A DNA stretch of 64,000 bases, taken from Paenibacillus sp. ACRRY (GTDB lineage: Bacteria > Bacillota > Bacilli > Paenibacillales > Paenibacillaceae). A model generated the notes under the pieces. The model was given only the letters and a program-made list of their open reading frames with translations, was not told where the DNA came from and did no database searches. This document shows positions 8,001-16,513 of this stretch, piece after piece (the stretch's first letter is position 1; every line of letters starts with the position of its first letter). The position numbers and the translations under genes are program-made. The stretch covers positions 2,046,001 through 2,110,000 of the forward strand of contig NZ_JAKRNM010000001.1 in NCBI RefSeq assembly GCF_022346995.1, written 5' to 3'.

Positions 8001-11000
8001 CTATTCCATCCACTGTTCTCCGCCACTTGCAGCAGGCTTCGAATCATGATTAACTGACGCTTCTTCAATATCTTCAAATGCCCAATGGGAAGGTGATACA
8101 TCCTTCCACTGAGGCTGCGAAACTCCAGTAAGCGGGCCTCTTCCCAACGCCCGGTTAATGATAACAACGGCTTCTGCTCTTGTCAGCTCAGCATTCGGCC
8201 GGAAGGTGCCGTCCTTGTAACCTGTCAGGATTCCCAGCCCTTGGGCTTTTTGAATCGCATCCTTAGCCCAATGACTGCCAATATCAGAGAACCCGCTGCC
8301 CGGCTTGGTTGTATCCGGAGCTAGGCTCACTGCCAGCATTGCCATCTCTGCACGGGTCAAGGACTGATTCGGTTTAAATGTACCGTCCTTGTAGCCTTGC
8401 ATCAGTCCCATTTTTGCAACCTTGTCGATAGCTGCTGCTGCCCAATGGGAAGAACTCACATCACTGAACGTCACATTTGATGATGCAGCACCTTTTTCAA
8501 CGACTTTGGCAAGTATGGTTGCCACCTCTGCGCGAGTGATCTTGTTATTCGGTCTAAACAGTCCGTCCTTATAACCGTTAATATACGCCTCGTGCCGCGT
8601 CGTCTCCGTATTCCCGGAAGGTTCCTCTCCCGTTTCTGCTTCCGGGACCGTAGTAACTGGAGGCTGTGCAACAGGTGATGACGGTCCACTCGGATTGGAA
8701 GGTCCTGATGGATTGGTTGGGTTGGTTGGGTTGGTTGGCCCGCTGTCCTCAGCAGCAATCGTAAATTTCAGTTGATCCGTGAGCATGAGCTCACCGGACT
8801 TCTTGACAGCCTTCAGCGTATGCACACCACTTGTCAGGCCCGATATGCTGTAGATCTCCTGCCTATTTTTACGTCCCTCACTGTACGTATCTACGGTTTG
8901 CACGAGGTTTCCGTCGATGTAGATCTCCACCTCACCTTGCTGCGGCCCTGTCGGAGTAATCATGCTGATGCCGGTACCTTTGAAGACATAATCAAAGGAA
9001 TCACCATTTACCGCCGAATAATGAACATCATTGAGATAATCACCGCCAAAAACAAAACGGAGGTTCAATGTACCGAGAGGCTGCGCAGCAAGGTAGGATT
9101 TTTTAAGCGTTACCTTATCCCCTGCTACCTCATAATCGGTTCCCTTTATCAGCTCATGTGATCCATTCATAATCTTCTTGAAACTTTCCGGTTCCTGCAA
9201 AAGTGTCACTTCAATATCGACTTGAGCAGATTCAGCTTTGTCAAAAACAGCGCTCACCGGCTGAATGATATTGGGAATCTCCACCTTGAGGAAGTCAAGC
9301 AGCATGAACCGTCCCGACTTTTTCACGGCTTTAAGCGTGTGCAGTCCATCTGGCAGCCCGGAGACACTATAAACCTTTTGCTGCGCCAAACGTCCGTCAC
9401 GGTAAGCACTTACCGTTTCCTTAAACTCACCATCCACGTAAATATCCATGTCGCCCTGTGAGGGATCCACTTCCGTAAAAAACTGGATACCAGTTCCCCT
9501 GAATTCATACTCAAAATAATCGCCGTTCTGCTCGGCGTAATGCACATCATCCTTATAGTCGCCAAATGCTCTTCCTGTGCTACGCGACCAGTTGCCGCTA
9601 TACTTGATTCCGGGATCGTCATTGTTAATCATCGCGAATCGGATTCCTGAGGTGTCAATAACCTTAATCGTCAGCGTCTGCGGATCACCCGCACTAAATA
9701 CCACGTTTAACTTTGTTGTCCCCACAGGCAGCTGTGTGAGGTAATGTTTCTTGATCGTTAACGTGTTGTCAACGACATCGTAGTCATCTTCGCCAAGATG
9801 GCCCTCATCGAATTCCACACCAGTTAACGTATTACCATTCAGGTTTAATGTAATTTTCACATCCGCCTGCTGATCCACTGCCTTATCAAAGTCTGCAGCG
9901 GTTGGGCTTATTCCACTGTTCTGGCCACTAGACTCCTTTTCCCTGGTTACCTTGAGTGCATCCAGAAGCATATATTGGCCCGATGCCTTAACGACCTTCA
10001 AAGTGTGTGTTCCACTTGGCAGATCTGTTTTGCTGTACAGCACCTGCTGGGCTTCCCTTTCTCCATCGGTATACGCGCTTACCTGTTCTGCCTCTCCATT
10101 ATCGAGAATAATGCTCATGTCCCCCTGCTCTTGATGCTTCTCTGTCAGCAGCTCGATGCCTGTACCTGTGAACGTGTATTCAAAATAATCGCCGTCTTTT
10201 TCCGTATAATGTACATCGTCATTGAAGTCCCCGAAACCTCTGCCGGTATTCGCATTCCACGAACCGGTGTATTGTATCTCACTGTCGTCATCGTTAACGT
10301 AGACCACCTCGGTAACCGTGGTATCGTCTCCCACAACGGATGGTTCAGCAGCCGTTTCATCTGCTACATTGGAGTCTCCTGCTGTACCCGCATTCGTTCT
10401 CTCATTGCCTGTGGAATCCTGAATCGCTATAGTCAGGTCCTGGGAACCCTCTAATTGTTCCTTGCCTCCATTTCGCTTCCAATCCCCGGTATAGCGCATG
10501 CCTGTATCATCGTCATTCACGTTCGCTGTTCCGCTCAGTGCCTTGACTTTCAGCATTCGTGAAGCATGTGGCTCCAATAAACCACTGCTAAATCCCTCGT
10601 TAAAGGTACCCAGTTCGGAGTGGCTCCACAGGTCACGGACCGATGCAGGTCCTTCGAGACCAATATCACTCCAATTGACCTTCACCTCAGCACTCCGGTT
10701 GCCCAGATTAAACAGAGCCACACTGTACGTTCCGTCTCCGTTATTGGCATACCATACCTGCTGCTGGGTATCCATCGAAACGGGATGAGCCGGACGTCCA
10801 GCCTGATTAACGGCAATCACTTCATCATTGGTAAGAAGTTCAAGCCCATAGCTGTCCAGCCTGGTCATGTCATTCCCTGTATACAACGGTGCAGACGAGA
10901 TCGCCCAGAATGTCATGGCTGTCTTCCGTTCATCCTTGGTGAGCCCATCCATGGAGCCATTGCCAACGTTTAGCGAGTCAAAATCATTCCACCCGCCAGG

Positions 11001-11888
11001 GCCTGCATCACGCCACCAAAGTGCAGCGATTGGAAACAATCGTGCAATATTAGCCCACTGCGTCAAACCCACATTGCTGTCGTATGCTTCGACATCCCAA
11101 TCGATACGCCAGCCATTGGCGTGTTTTTTCCAGAAATCCACGTAGTTATGGTCCAGTGCCCATGAAAGCTCGAACCAGATATTATGCCTTGCCAAAGCTT
11201 TGGACCAGGCCTCCACATCTCCTCGTGCATCCCGGCTGAGATTGTTAATACCTGATCCTGGCGTTACACTGTCGAATTTGACAAAGTTAATGCCCCACTC
11301 GCCCAATAGATCTGCGATGGAATCGATGTATTTCTGAGCACATGGATTCGAAAAATCAATCTTGTAGGTATACGCATTCCAAGCATCCATCACGGTAAGC
11401 GGCTGATATGCAATATCCTGCATCCGGCAAGCTCCGCCTGTCCCATAGATCTCAAGGTTTTTATTGTATGCATCAATGGACAATCCGGGAATCAGATAGA
11501 TCCCGATCTTCTGACCATTGTTATGGACATAGTCGATAACCTCCTGGAATCCGTTCGGATACAACTCTTTGTTAGGAATCGGTCTTCCGTATTCATCATT
11601 ATCTCCGTTCCATCCCGCATCAATATTGATATATTCATAGCCATGAGCCTGTAACTTCTCTCGCATGGCATCCGATTGCTTCTTGATGCTCTCCGCTGAT
11701 GTCCATTTTACGGAAGGGTCATACACCTGCATACTGTAACTGCTCCAGCCCATGTACGGTTTCTCAGCCAATGTTGTCTCTGCCGCCGCTTCAACCACGC
11801 GACCTTTGGTTCCTGTAAAACCAAACTGAACTGCTGCAAAGATGAACACCAGAAAAACCATCGCCATCCTTTTACCCATTCGCTTCAA
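8001..11888 (-). CDS. Secreted, S-layer-anchored GH27 alpha-galactosidase with multiple accessory modules
   Basis: A 1295-residue cell-wall enzyme. Residues 1-36 are a signal peptide. Residues about 40-450 are a GH27 domain: PYMGWSSYSM at the start, YINIDAGWNGDNDEYGRP, nucleophile Asp206 in FVKFDSV and probable acid/base Asp263 in WRIDWDVE. It should release terminal alpha-galactose from polymers outside the cell. Then follow repeated modules: galactose-binding-like units near 529-647 and 752-870 and a shortened one near 950-1042, two X2-like units near 665-745 and 878-950, a Pro/Asn/Gly linker (1050-1072) and three SLH domains (about 1100-1285, motif YKDGTFRPN) that bind secondary cell-wall polymer. 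A stray module start (NVNDDDTGMRYTGDW, near 456) and the shortened third unit point to past deletion. A related specificity such as beta-L-arabinopyranosidase cannot be excluded. Confidence 0.93.
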   Translation of the reverse strand: MKRMGKRMAMVFLVFIFAAVQFGFTGTKGRVVEAAAETTLAEKPYMGWSSYSMQVYDPSVKWTSAESIKKQSDAMREKLQAHGYEYINIDAGWNGDNDEYGRPIPNKELYPNGFQEVIDYVHNNGQKIGIYLIPGLSIDAYNKNLEIYGTGGACRMQDIAYQPLTVMDAWNAYTYKIDFSNPCAQKYIDSIADLLGEWGINFVKFDSVTPGSGINNLSRDARGDVEAWSKALARHNIWFELSWALDHNYVDFWKKHANGWRIDWDVEAYDSNVGLTQWANIARLFPIAALWWRDAGPGGWNDFDSLNVGNGSMDGLTKDERKTAMTFWAISSAPLYTGNDMTRLDSYGLELLTNDEVIAVNQAGRPAHPVSMDTQQQVWYANNGDGTYSVALFNLGNRSAEVKVNWSDIGLEGPASVRDLWSHSELGTFNEGFSSGLLEPHASRMLKVKALSGTANVNDDDTGMRYTGDWKRNGGKEQLEGSQDLTIAIQDSTGNERTNAGTAGDSNVADETAAEPSVVGDDTTVTEVVYVNDDDSEIQYTGSWNANTGRGFGDFNDDVHYTEKDGDYFEYTFTGTGIELLTEKHQEQGDMSIILDNGEAEQVSAYTDGEREAQQVLYSKTDLPSGTHTLKVVKASGQYMLLDALKVTREKESSGQNSGISPTAADFDKAVDQQADVKITLNLNGNTLTGVEFDEGHLGEDDYDVVDNTLTIKKHYLTQLPVGTTKLNVVFSAGDPQTLTIKVIDTSGIRFAMINNDDPGIKYSGNWSRSTGRAFGDYKDDVHYAEQNGDYFEYEFRGTGIQFFTEVDPSQGDMDIYVDGEFKETVSAYRDGRLAQQKVYSVSGLPDGLHTLKAVKKSGRFMLLDFLKVEIPNIIQPVSAVFDKAESAQVDIEVTLLQEPESFKKIMNGSHELIKGTDYEVAGDKVTLKKSYLAAQPLGTLNLRFVFGGDYLNDVHYSAVNGDSFDYVFKGTGISMITPTGPQQGEVEIYIDGNLVQTVDTYSEGRKNRQEIYSISGLTSGVHTLKAVKKSGELMLTDQLKFTIAAEDSGPTNPTNPTNPSGPSNPSGPSSPVAQPPVTTVPEAETGEEPSGNTETTRHEAYINGYKDGLFRPNNKITRAEVATILAKVVEKGAASSNVTFSDVSSSHWAAAAIDKVAKMGLMQGYKDGTFKPNQSLTRAEMAMLAVSLAPDTTKPGSGFSDIGSHWAKDAIQKAQGLGILTGYKDGTFRPNAELTRAEAVVIINRALGRGPLTGVSQPQWKDVSPSHWAFEDIEEASVNHDSKPAASGGEQWME

Positions 11889-11930
11889 ATCATCCCTACC
11901 CCCTCTGAAATAGTGAATTCAAATCCATAA

Positions 11931-11944
11931 TGATAGCGCTTTCC
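11931..11944 (-). promoter_or_regulatory. cre-like CcpA site upstream of the GH27 gene
   Basis: On the minus strand GGAAAGCGCTATCA matches 13 of 14 consensus positions. It lies 43 nt upstream of the GH27 start and mirrors the site at 5316. Confidence 0.7.
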
Positions 11945-11957
11945 TTACGAGACAAGA

Positions 11958-12057
11958 ATAGTGGATGTATTATGTTCAGAATAGGTACAATTCGGAATTT
12001 TACGTACATTTCACCATGAAAGTGGGGGTACAACAGCCATAGAACAGGCATTTCTCC
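11958..12057 (-). promoter_or_regulatory. Conserved activator-type block of the GH27 promoter
   Basis: Holds ATAGTGGAT (11958-11966), AGGTACAATT (11983-11992) and GAACAGGCATTTCTCC (12042-12057), with GTAC cores at 11985, 12004 and 12028. Order and spacing agree within 2 nt with the block upstream of the importer operon. The rest of the stretch between the GH27 start and the tRNA holds only the tRNA terminator. Confidence 0.6.
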
Positions 12058-12164
12058 CCTTGCACCGGAGTTCTTGCATGTGAGCTGCTGTCATCAGACC
12101 GATTCAGAGGAACATGGTTTAAGTAAAGATGTGTGTATCGTGGTTTAGTCATGTAAAAAGACAT

Positions 12165-12209
12165 AAAAAAAGGTCTCCCGTAGGCGCTAGCCTAACGAGA
12201 AACCTTTTC
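12165..12209 (-). terminator. Terminator downstream of tRNA-Leu
   Basis: A long hairpin (GGTTTCTCGTTAGGC, loop TAGC, GCCTACGGGAGACC) runs into TTTTTTTATG on the minus strand, about 10 nt after the tRNA 3' end. Confidence 0.85.
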
Positions 12210-12218
12210 TTCTTATGA

Positions 12219-12303
<85 letters not shown>

Positions 12304-12613
12304 ATATAGCATATCTCCGAGATAATCTATCGCGGCGACAAGAAATAATATATCATGTGAAATTTAACGTGTCAACACTTAATTTAATTAGTATAAAACT
12401 ACGATAACCGAAAGTTATAAAATATGGTCGAGAACTGACTTTCCCTGTTGAGAATGAATCATGCTCTCCTCTACAACTCCAATTTACTTATTTGTCCAAT
12501 TTATGTGCTGATGAAACACAAATTACGTTTTTGTCATCATAAATAAACATGGAGAACTACTACTTTCCACAAAAAGTCTTGAATTCCGTTAACATTGCAG
12601 AAGGAAGAAAGGT
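12304..12613. other. Intergenic stretch without recognisable feature
   Basis: An AT-rich stretch between tRNA-Leu and the promoter of the NlpC/P60 gene. I see no coding frame with a ribosome site and no convincing structure. The tRNA promoter should lie in its first 100 nt. Confidence 0.6.
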
Positions 12614-12642
12614 TTGACAATTACGCATTTATGCAATATAGT
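12614..12642 (+). promoter_or_regulatory. Sigma-A promoter of the NlpC/P60 leader
   Basis: TTGACA (12614-12619), a 17-nt spacer and TATAGT (12637-12642) form a near-consensus promoter. Transcription would start near 12649, just before the riboswitch. Confidence 0.85.
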
Positions 12643-12675
12643 TTCAAAAGGTTACAAAATATTAATTATTCATTT

Positions 12676-12790
12676 GCCGAGTTTCATGTTTGAAAACGGG
12701 GGAACCATTTTGGGTGAATTATTCTTATACATAGGAAATATAGGGAACCTTCTACCGAACCCTTAGCTAACTCCGTAGGCATCGAAGGGA
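12676..12790 (+). promoter_or_regulatory. c-di-AMP riboswitch (ydaO/yuaA type)
   Basis: The leader contains, in order, the hallmark phrases of this class: AACGGGGGAACCATTTTGGG followed by TGAAT, a central AGGGAACCTTCTACCGAACC, then AGCTAACTCCGTAGGCATCG and AAGGGAGA. The class binds cyclic di-AMP and, as established in Bacillales, switches off cell-wall hydrolase and potassium transport genes when c-di-AMP is high. Here it lies directly before an NlpC/P60 endopeptidase gene, a classical partner. The last element overlaps the ribosome site of that gene. Confidence 0.9.
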
Positions 12791-12795
12791 GAACA

Positions 12796-13266
12796 TTGAT
12801 TTTGAAAAAACTGATCATTTCTATTTTTGGCGCAGCCGTTCTATTTACATCTGGTGCAGCAAGCACTGAGGCAAGCAGTATCAACACCGTCGTTAACAAC
12901 ATGACTGGAATACCTTACAAGTGGGGCGGCACAACGCTGGCCGGTTTTGATTGCTCTGGATTTATGAGATATATCTTCGAAAAATATAGCATTGAATTGC
13001 CACGTACTTCACAGCAACAAGCCAAGGCAGGTACCCCGGTATCCAAAGCCAATCTGCGCACAGGGGATCTGGTATTCTTCAACACTTCAGGCAGTGGCAT
13101 TTCGCATACAGGCGTATACATCGGGGGCGGACAATTTGCTCATGCTTCCAGCAGTAAAGGTGTCAGCATCACCAAAATGTCGAATCCATACTTCAGTGAC
13201 CGCTATGTAACAGCACGCCGGGTGACTGGACAGTTTATGTATAACAAGATGCTTGGAAAAATATAA
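12796..13266 (+). CDS. Secreted NlpC/P60 family cell-wall endopeptidase
   Basis: A small 156-residue exported peptidase. Residues 1-27 are a signal peptide (MILKKLIISIFGAAVLFTS) and the rest is a single NlpC/P60 domain with the catalytic Cys in GFDCSGFMRYIF, the His in SHTGVYIG and the third polar residue in FAHAS. These enzymes cut gamma-D-Glu to diamino-acid bonds in peptidoglycan stem peptides. No SH3 or LysM binding domain is present. The start is TTG 12796 or TTG 12802; AAGGGAGA precedes both. Expression is very likely controlled by the c-di-AMP riboswitch upstream, linking wall turnover to turgor signalling. Confidence 0.92.
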   Translation: MILKKLIISIFGAAVLFTSGAASTEASSINTVVNNMTGIPYKWGGTTLAGFDCSGFMRYIFEKYSIELPRTSQQQAKAGTPVSKANLRTGDLVFFNTSGSGISHTGVYIGGGQFAHASSSKGVSITKMSNPYFSDRYVTARRVTGQFMYNKMLGKI

Positions 13267-13276
13267 ATTGGATAAG

Positions 13277-13308
13277 AAACAGGCTCTGGATCATTCCAGA
13301 GCCTGTTT
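13277..13308 (+). terminator. Terminator of the NlpC/P60 gene
   Basis: A 14-bp perfect stem (AAACAGGCTCTGGA, loop TCAT) ends in TTTTG shortly after the stop codon. Confidence 0.85.
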
Positions 13309-13346
13309 TGCTGTCTTATTATTTAGACTCACTTACAGGAAAAGTC

Positions 13347-13688
13347 TTAGTGTAATGCTTTTTGCACACGCATTGCACCTTGAGACAGCGCGTGCCCGCC
13401 GCCTACCGCTCCGGCTACCGCAATCGTCTCCATAATCTCCTGATCAGTTGCGCCCTTCGCACGTGCCTCTTCGACGTGGTAAAACGTACATACTTCGTTA
13501 TTAGCAAACAATCCGATGCCGAGGGCAATCAGCTGCTTCGTTTTGGCATCAATGGCCCCTGACTGAAAACATTCACCGGTAAAATCATGATACGCTTTGA
13601 CTACACCAGGCAACACATCGCTTAATTCTCCAATTTGATCCTTGTAGGCATGTACCTTATCATTCATCAATGTCATGGCTACCCGCAC
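13347..13688 (-). CDS. Carboxymuconolactone decarboxylase / AhpD-like protein
   Basis: A 113-residue helical protein of the CMD fold. The motif NEVCTFYHVEEARAKGAT is the family's active region; it keeps one Cys and the His (C-x3-H) but lacks the second Cys of the CxxC pair seen in true AhpD peroxidoredoxins, so a redox role is not certain. AGAIDAKTKQLIALGIG is the usual helix before it. The start may be GTG 13688 or ATG 13676; neither has an ideally spaced ribosome site (GAGAGG is nearby). It is convergent with the NlpC/P60 gene and follows, about 105 nt downstream, the small gene at 13795. Confidence 0.88.
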   Translation of the reverse strand: MRVAMTLMNDKVHAYKDQIGELSDVLPGVVKAYHDFTGECFQSGAIDAKTKQLIALGIGLFANNEVCTFYHVEEARAKGATDQEIMETIAVAGAVGGGHALSQGAMRVQKALH

Positions 13689-13794
13689 ATCCTCTCGGCT
13701 GATAAGTTTACGAATTCTCGCTGTACCTATCTTCTCTCCCGAGTGGTGGGATTATGCCAAACCATCCATGGTAATTCCATGCATCAGTCGGACT

Positions 13795-14013
13795 CTATTC
13801 ATCAGCCGGACTTTGGCGCGGTTCGCTAAAGAGCTGATAGCGATAGCTGCGGTCCAGCTTAACTACACGTCTGTTCTGGCGACGGATAAGCACCTGTTCT
13901 CCATCCCACGCAACGACAATCCCGGTCACATCGTTGGACTCCAGACCATCCCTTACCACTCTTACTTTTTCACCCGATAAGCGCAGTGCATCCAGTTCTG
14001 CATCACTAATCAT
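13795..14013 (-). CDS. Small conserved-looking protein of unknown function (72 aa)
   Basis: I do not recognise this protein. It starts with ATG 14013, with TAGGAG 8 nt upstream. The composition (GEKVRVVRDG, GIVVAWDGEQVLIRRQ) alternates hydrophobic and charged residues in a way that suggests a small beta-barrel, perhaps SH3-like, after a short helix. It is soluble with no signal. It lies between an AhpD-like gene and a terminator that isolates it from the gene upstream. Confidence 0.7.
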   Translation of the reverse strand: MISDAELDALRLSGEKVRVVRDGLESNDVTGIVVAWDGEQVLIRRQNRRVVKLDRSYRYQLFSEPRQSPADE

Positions 14014-14050
14014 GTCTATGGCTCCTATGCTCCAAAATAATTTACAAAAA

Positions 14051-14080
14051 GAGACCTAAATGAAGAGTCATTTAGGTCTC
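14051..14080 (-). terminator. Terminator of the 14132 gene
   Basis: A perfect 13-bp stem (GAGACCTAAATGA) with a 4-nt loop is followed on the minus strand by TTTTTGTAAATTATTTT. Confidence 0.9.
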
Positions 14081-14131
14081 ACGTGACTGTATCGGACTGT
14101 TATGTCATTCGAAAAATATCCCGACTGAAAG

Positions 14132-14461
14132 TTACCGCTGCGCGTGCTCTTTGCTGTCGTTCTTCTCGAACCAAAAATCAAGCACTTTGGCGGACATCAC
14201 ACGTTCTTCAAGGTACTCCACTTGATGCGGTGTAAATTGTTCTTTCCAAGCGAAGGACAACTCTTCACACAAGCCTACAATGGTCAGCAACTCTGACCAG
14301 GCAACATAGCGTTTGTACCAGAAAAATTGAGGATGTTCAATCATATAGGGATAAAGGTCATCGAATTCCGTATGTTTACAATCCAGGGCACGTTCAAAAT
14401 GAACTTTCGACTTCGCCAGCTTTTCAATAAAAAATTGTTCTGATGCCGGTTGATTCCCCAT
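14132..14461 (-). CDS. Hypothetical cytoplasmic protein (109 aa)
   Basis: I do not recognise the family. The start is ATG 14461, chosen because GAGGAGG lies 7 nt upstream; the frame itself extends further. The protein is rich in aromatic and charged residues (IEHPQFFWYKRYVAW, KVLDFWFEKND), appears all-helical and has no membrane segment. It lies downstream of xpt on the same strand with about 97 nt between them, and is closed by its own terminator, so it could share the xpt transcript. Confidence 0.75.
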   Translation of the reverse strand: MGNQPASEQFFIEKLAKSKVHFERALDCKHTEFDDLYPYMIEHPQFFWYKRYVAWSELLTIVGLCEELSFAWKEQFTPHQVEYLEERVMSAKVLDFWFEKNDSKEHAQR

Positions 14462-14557
14462 GGTGTTGCCTCCTCTCCCTAACATAACTCCATTATAAAT
14501 GAAATCCGCGGTCATGCAAAGGCATTGTTCAAAAAATAGGCTTTTTCCTTTAAACTG

Positions 14558-15139
14558 TCACATTTGGTTATCGTCGAATTGCACGGTACCATCGTTCAGT
14601 GAACGAATGCGCACCAAGGCTTCCACGGGAATGCCCTGCTCACGAATTGTGCGGGCTCCGGCCTGAAAACATTTCTCGACCACAACACCGAATCCAACAA
14701 GTTCCGCGCCTGAACGTTCAATGATTTTGATGACACCGCGAGCCGCATCTCCGTTGGCGATAATATCGTCTATAAACAAAATACGGTCGTTCTCATGAAT
14801 ATATTCACGGGACACCATAATATCGGTTACGATTCCTTTGGTAAAGGAGGGTACGCGTTCACAGTAGGCATCGGGATCTGCCAGAAGTGTCTTTTTTCGA
14901 CGGGCAAATACGAGAGGAACTCCAAGTTCGTGAGCTGCGGCAAAAGCAACCGGAATCCCTGAAGACTCCACCGTAATGACCCGTGTTACACCACTTTCAC
15001 GAAAGCGAGAGGCAAACTCTCGGCCCATCTCCATTGTCAATGCAGGATCAATCTGATGATTCAATAATCCGTCCAGCTTCAGCACCTGATCCGAGATGAC
15101 TACGCCTTCTTGTAAAATTCGTTGTTTTAATACTTCCAT
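14558..15139 (-). CDS. xpt: Xanthine phosphoribosyltransferase
   Basis: A 193-residue purine salvage enzyme that converts xanthine and PRPP to XMP. The start MEVLKQRI and the segments EGVVISDQVLKLDGLLNHQI, ESSGIPVAFAAAHELGVPLV and the PRPP-binding loop LFIDDIIANGDAARG match the Bacillus enzyme along its whole length. ATG 15139 is preceded by GGGAGG at 7 nt; the open frame runs further upstream but without support. In Bacillus subtilis this gene sits behind a guanine riboswitch together with a xanthine permease. I found neither here: the 200 nt upstream lack the purine aptamer signature, and the divergent neighbour is a different transporter. Confidence 0.95.
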   Translation of the reverse strand: MEVLKQRILQEGVVISDQVLKLDGLLNHQIDPALTMEMGREFASRFRESGVTRVITVESSGIPVAFAAAHELGVPLVFARRKKTLLADPDAYCERVPSFTKGIVTDIMVSREYIHENDRILFIDDIIANGDAARGVIKIIERSGAELVGFGVVVEKCFQAGARTIREQGIPVEALVRIRSLNDGTVQFDDNQM

Positions 15140-15343
15140 AATTCGACCTCCCAAGCCTATCCTATGAGGTAAAAGTATCATAGATGAGGCTGTCAGTTCA
15201 AGCGAAATCGGCTTTCCTGCATCATTGACCGATTCTGGGGACGCAAAGCTTCTTTCAATTGTCATGAGTTACCAGAGTCAAGCATACCTTGTACCATGGT
15301 ACCCGCATGTCCAAACTATTATGGGGCCTGAGAGGGGAAACGC

Positions 15344-16402
15344 ATGAAACAGGCATTCCGGGTGCTGCAGATCGCATTTACATACATCGGAACGGTTGTA
15401 GGAGCAGGCTTCGCGACAGGGCAGGAAATATTGCAGTTTTTTACCCAGTATGGCAAATGGGCCACCATCACCATTGGCTTATCGACCATACTCTTTGTCT
15501 GGCTGGGCACCAAAATGATGCTCATCGCCCATGATACCGGCTCCCGCTCTTACGAGGACCTGAACAAGCACCTATTCGGGCATAAGGCTGGAAAGTGGAT
15601 TACCTGGATAACGCTTCTGATTCTTATTGGTGTAAACAGTGTAATGCTCGCCGGAGCAGGTTCTGTCTTCGTGGAGCATCTTGGACTGCACTACCAGACT
15701 GGTTTGATTATTACGATAGTGGGAACGTACCTGCTTCTTGGACGAGGCATCAAAGCCATATTGCAAATGAATAGCATTGTAGTTCCGATGATGCTCCTGT
15801 TGTCCATTCTTATGATTACAAGCACCATACACCATCCCGGTGCCTTACGGTTCGTTACGCTGACTACAGATACCAATCCTATAAAGGTGTGGCTGTCTCC
15901 ACTATTGTATTCATCTTTCAATCTGGTACTGGCTCAAGCTGTTCTGGTGCCGGTAGGCAATCAGATCCGTGATCGTAATGTCCTGAAATGGGGCGGTGTA
16001 CTCGGCGGAATCGGCGTAGGCTTCATGCTGTTAGCCGCCCATTTCGCCATGTCAGCCCAGATGCCCGGTATCATGCAGTTCGAAATTCCGATGGGGAGCA
16101 TTGCCTTTCAACTTGGATGGGCTGTGCAATCTGTGTATGTAACTCTGATCTTCATGGAAATATTCACAACATTCGTCGCAGATATCTATGGTATGACTCT
16201 TCAGCTTGGTCAGCACTTACAAGTACCCCCTAGATTAATTACATTAACCATTATGCTGCTCTGCTACTCACTCAGCCAGTTTGGCTTCAGTTCTCTCCTA
16301 TCCATTCTCTATCCAATCTTCGGTAGCCTTGCCCTAGTCTGGGCTGGAAGATTGGTGATCGACCGCTGGGGAAGCTTTCGCGCGAGACATAAAAACTTGT
16401 GA
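15344..16402 (+). CDS. YkvI-family integral membrane protein (putative transporter)
   Basis: A 352-residue protein with about ten hydrophobic helices. The first helix contains IGTVVGAGFATGQEILQFF, a glycine-rich unwound motif also found in APC-superfamily sodium or amino acid transporters, which is diagnostic of the YkvI group. The substrate is unknown. ATG 15344 follows AGAGGGGAAACGC. It is divergent from xpt and ends at a bidirectional terminator. Confidence 0.88.
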   Translation: MKQAFRVLQIAFTYIGTVVGAGFATGQEILQFFTQYGKWATITIGLSTILFVWLGTKMMLIAHDTGSRSYEDLNKHLFGHKAGKWITWITLLILIGVNSVMLAGAGSVFVEHLGLHYQTGLIITIVGTYLLLGRGIKAILQMNSIVVPMMLLLSILMITSTIHHPGALRFVTLTTDTNPIKVWLSPLLYSSFNLVLAQAVLVPVGNQIRDRNVLKWGGVLGGIGVGFMLLAAHFAMSAQMPGIMQFEIPMGSIAFQLGWAVQSVYVTLIFMEIFTTFVADIYGMTLQLGQHLQVPPRLITLTIMLLCYSLSQFGFSSLLSILYPIFGSLALVWAGRLVIDRWGSFRARHKNL

Positions 16403-16459
16403 TTTATACCAAGGTCCTAAGCTCTAATGATATTTAATACGCTTTTTATCTAAAGCAAA

Positions 16460-16483
16460 AAGCCGCTGTTCTCACAGCGGCTT
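16460..16483. terminator. Bidirectional terminator
   Basis: A 10-bp stem (AAGCCGCTGT / ACAGCGGCTT) with T-rich tails on both strands lies between two convergent genes. Confidence 0.85.
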
Positions 16484-16513
16484 CTTCTGTTTGTTTTATT
16501 TTTAGGGGTAAAT

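Noticed and set aside
15140-15343. Purine riboswitch in front of xpt
   Set aside because: I looked for the conserved loops of the guanine aptamer between the xpt start and the divergent gene and did not find them.
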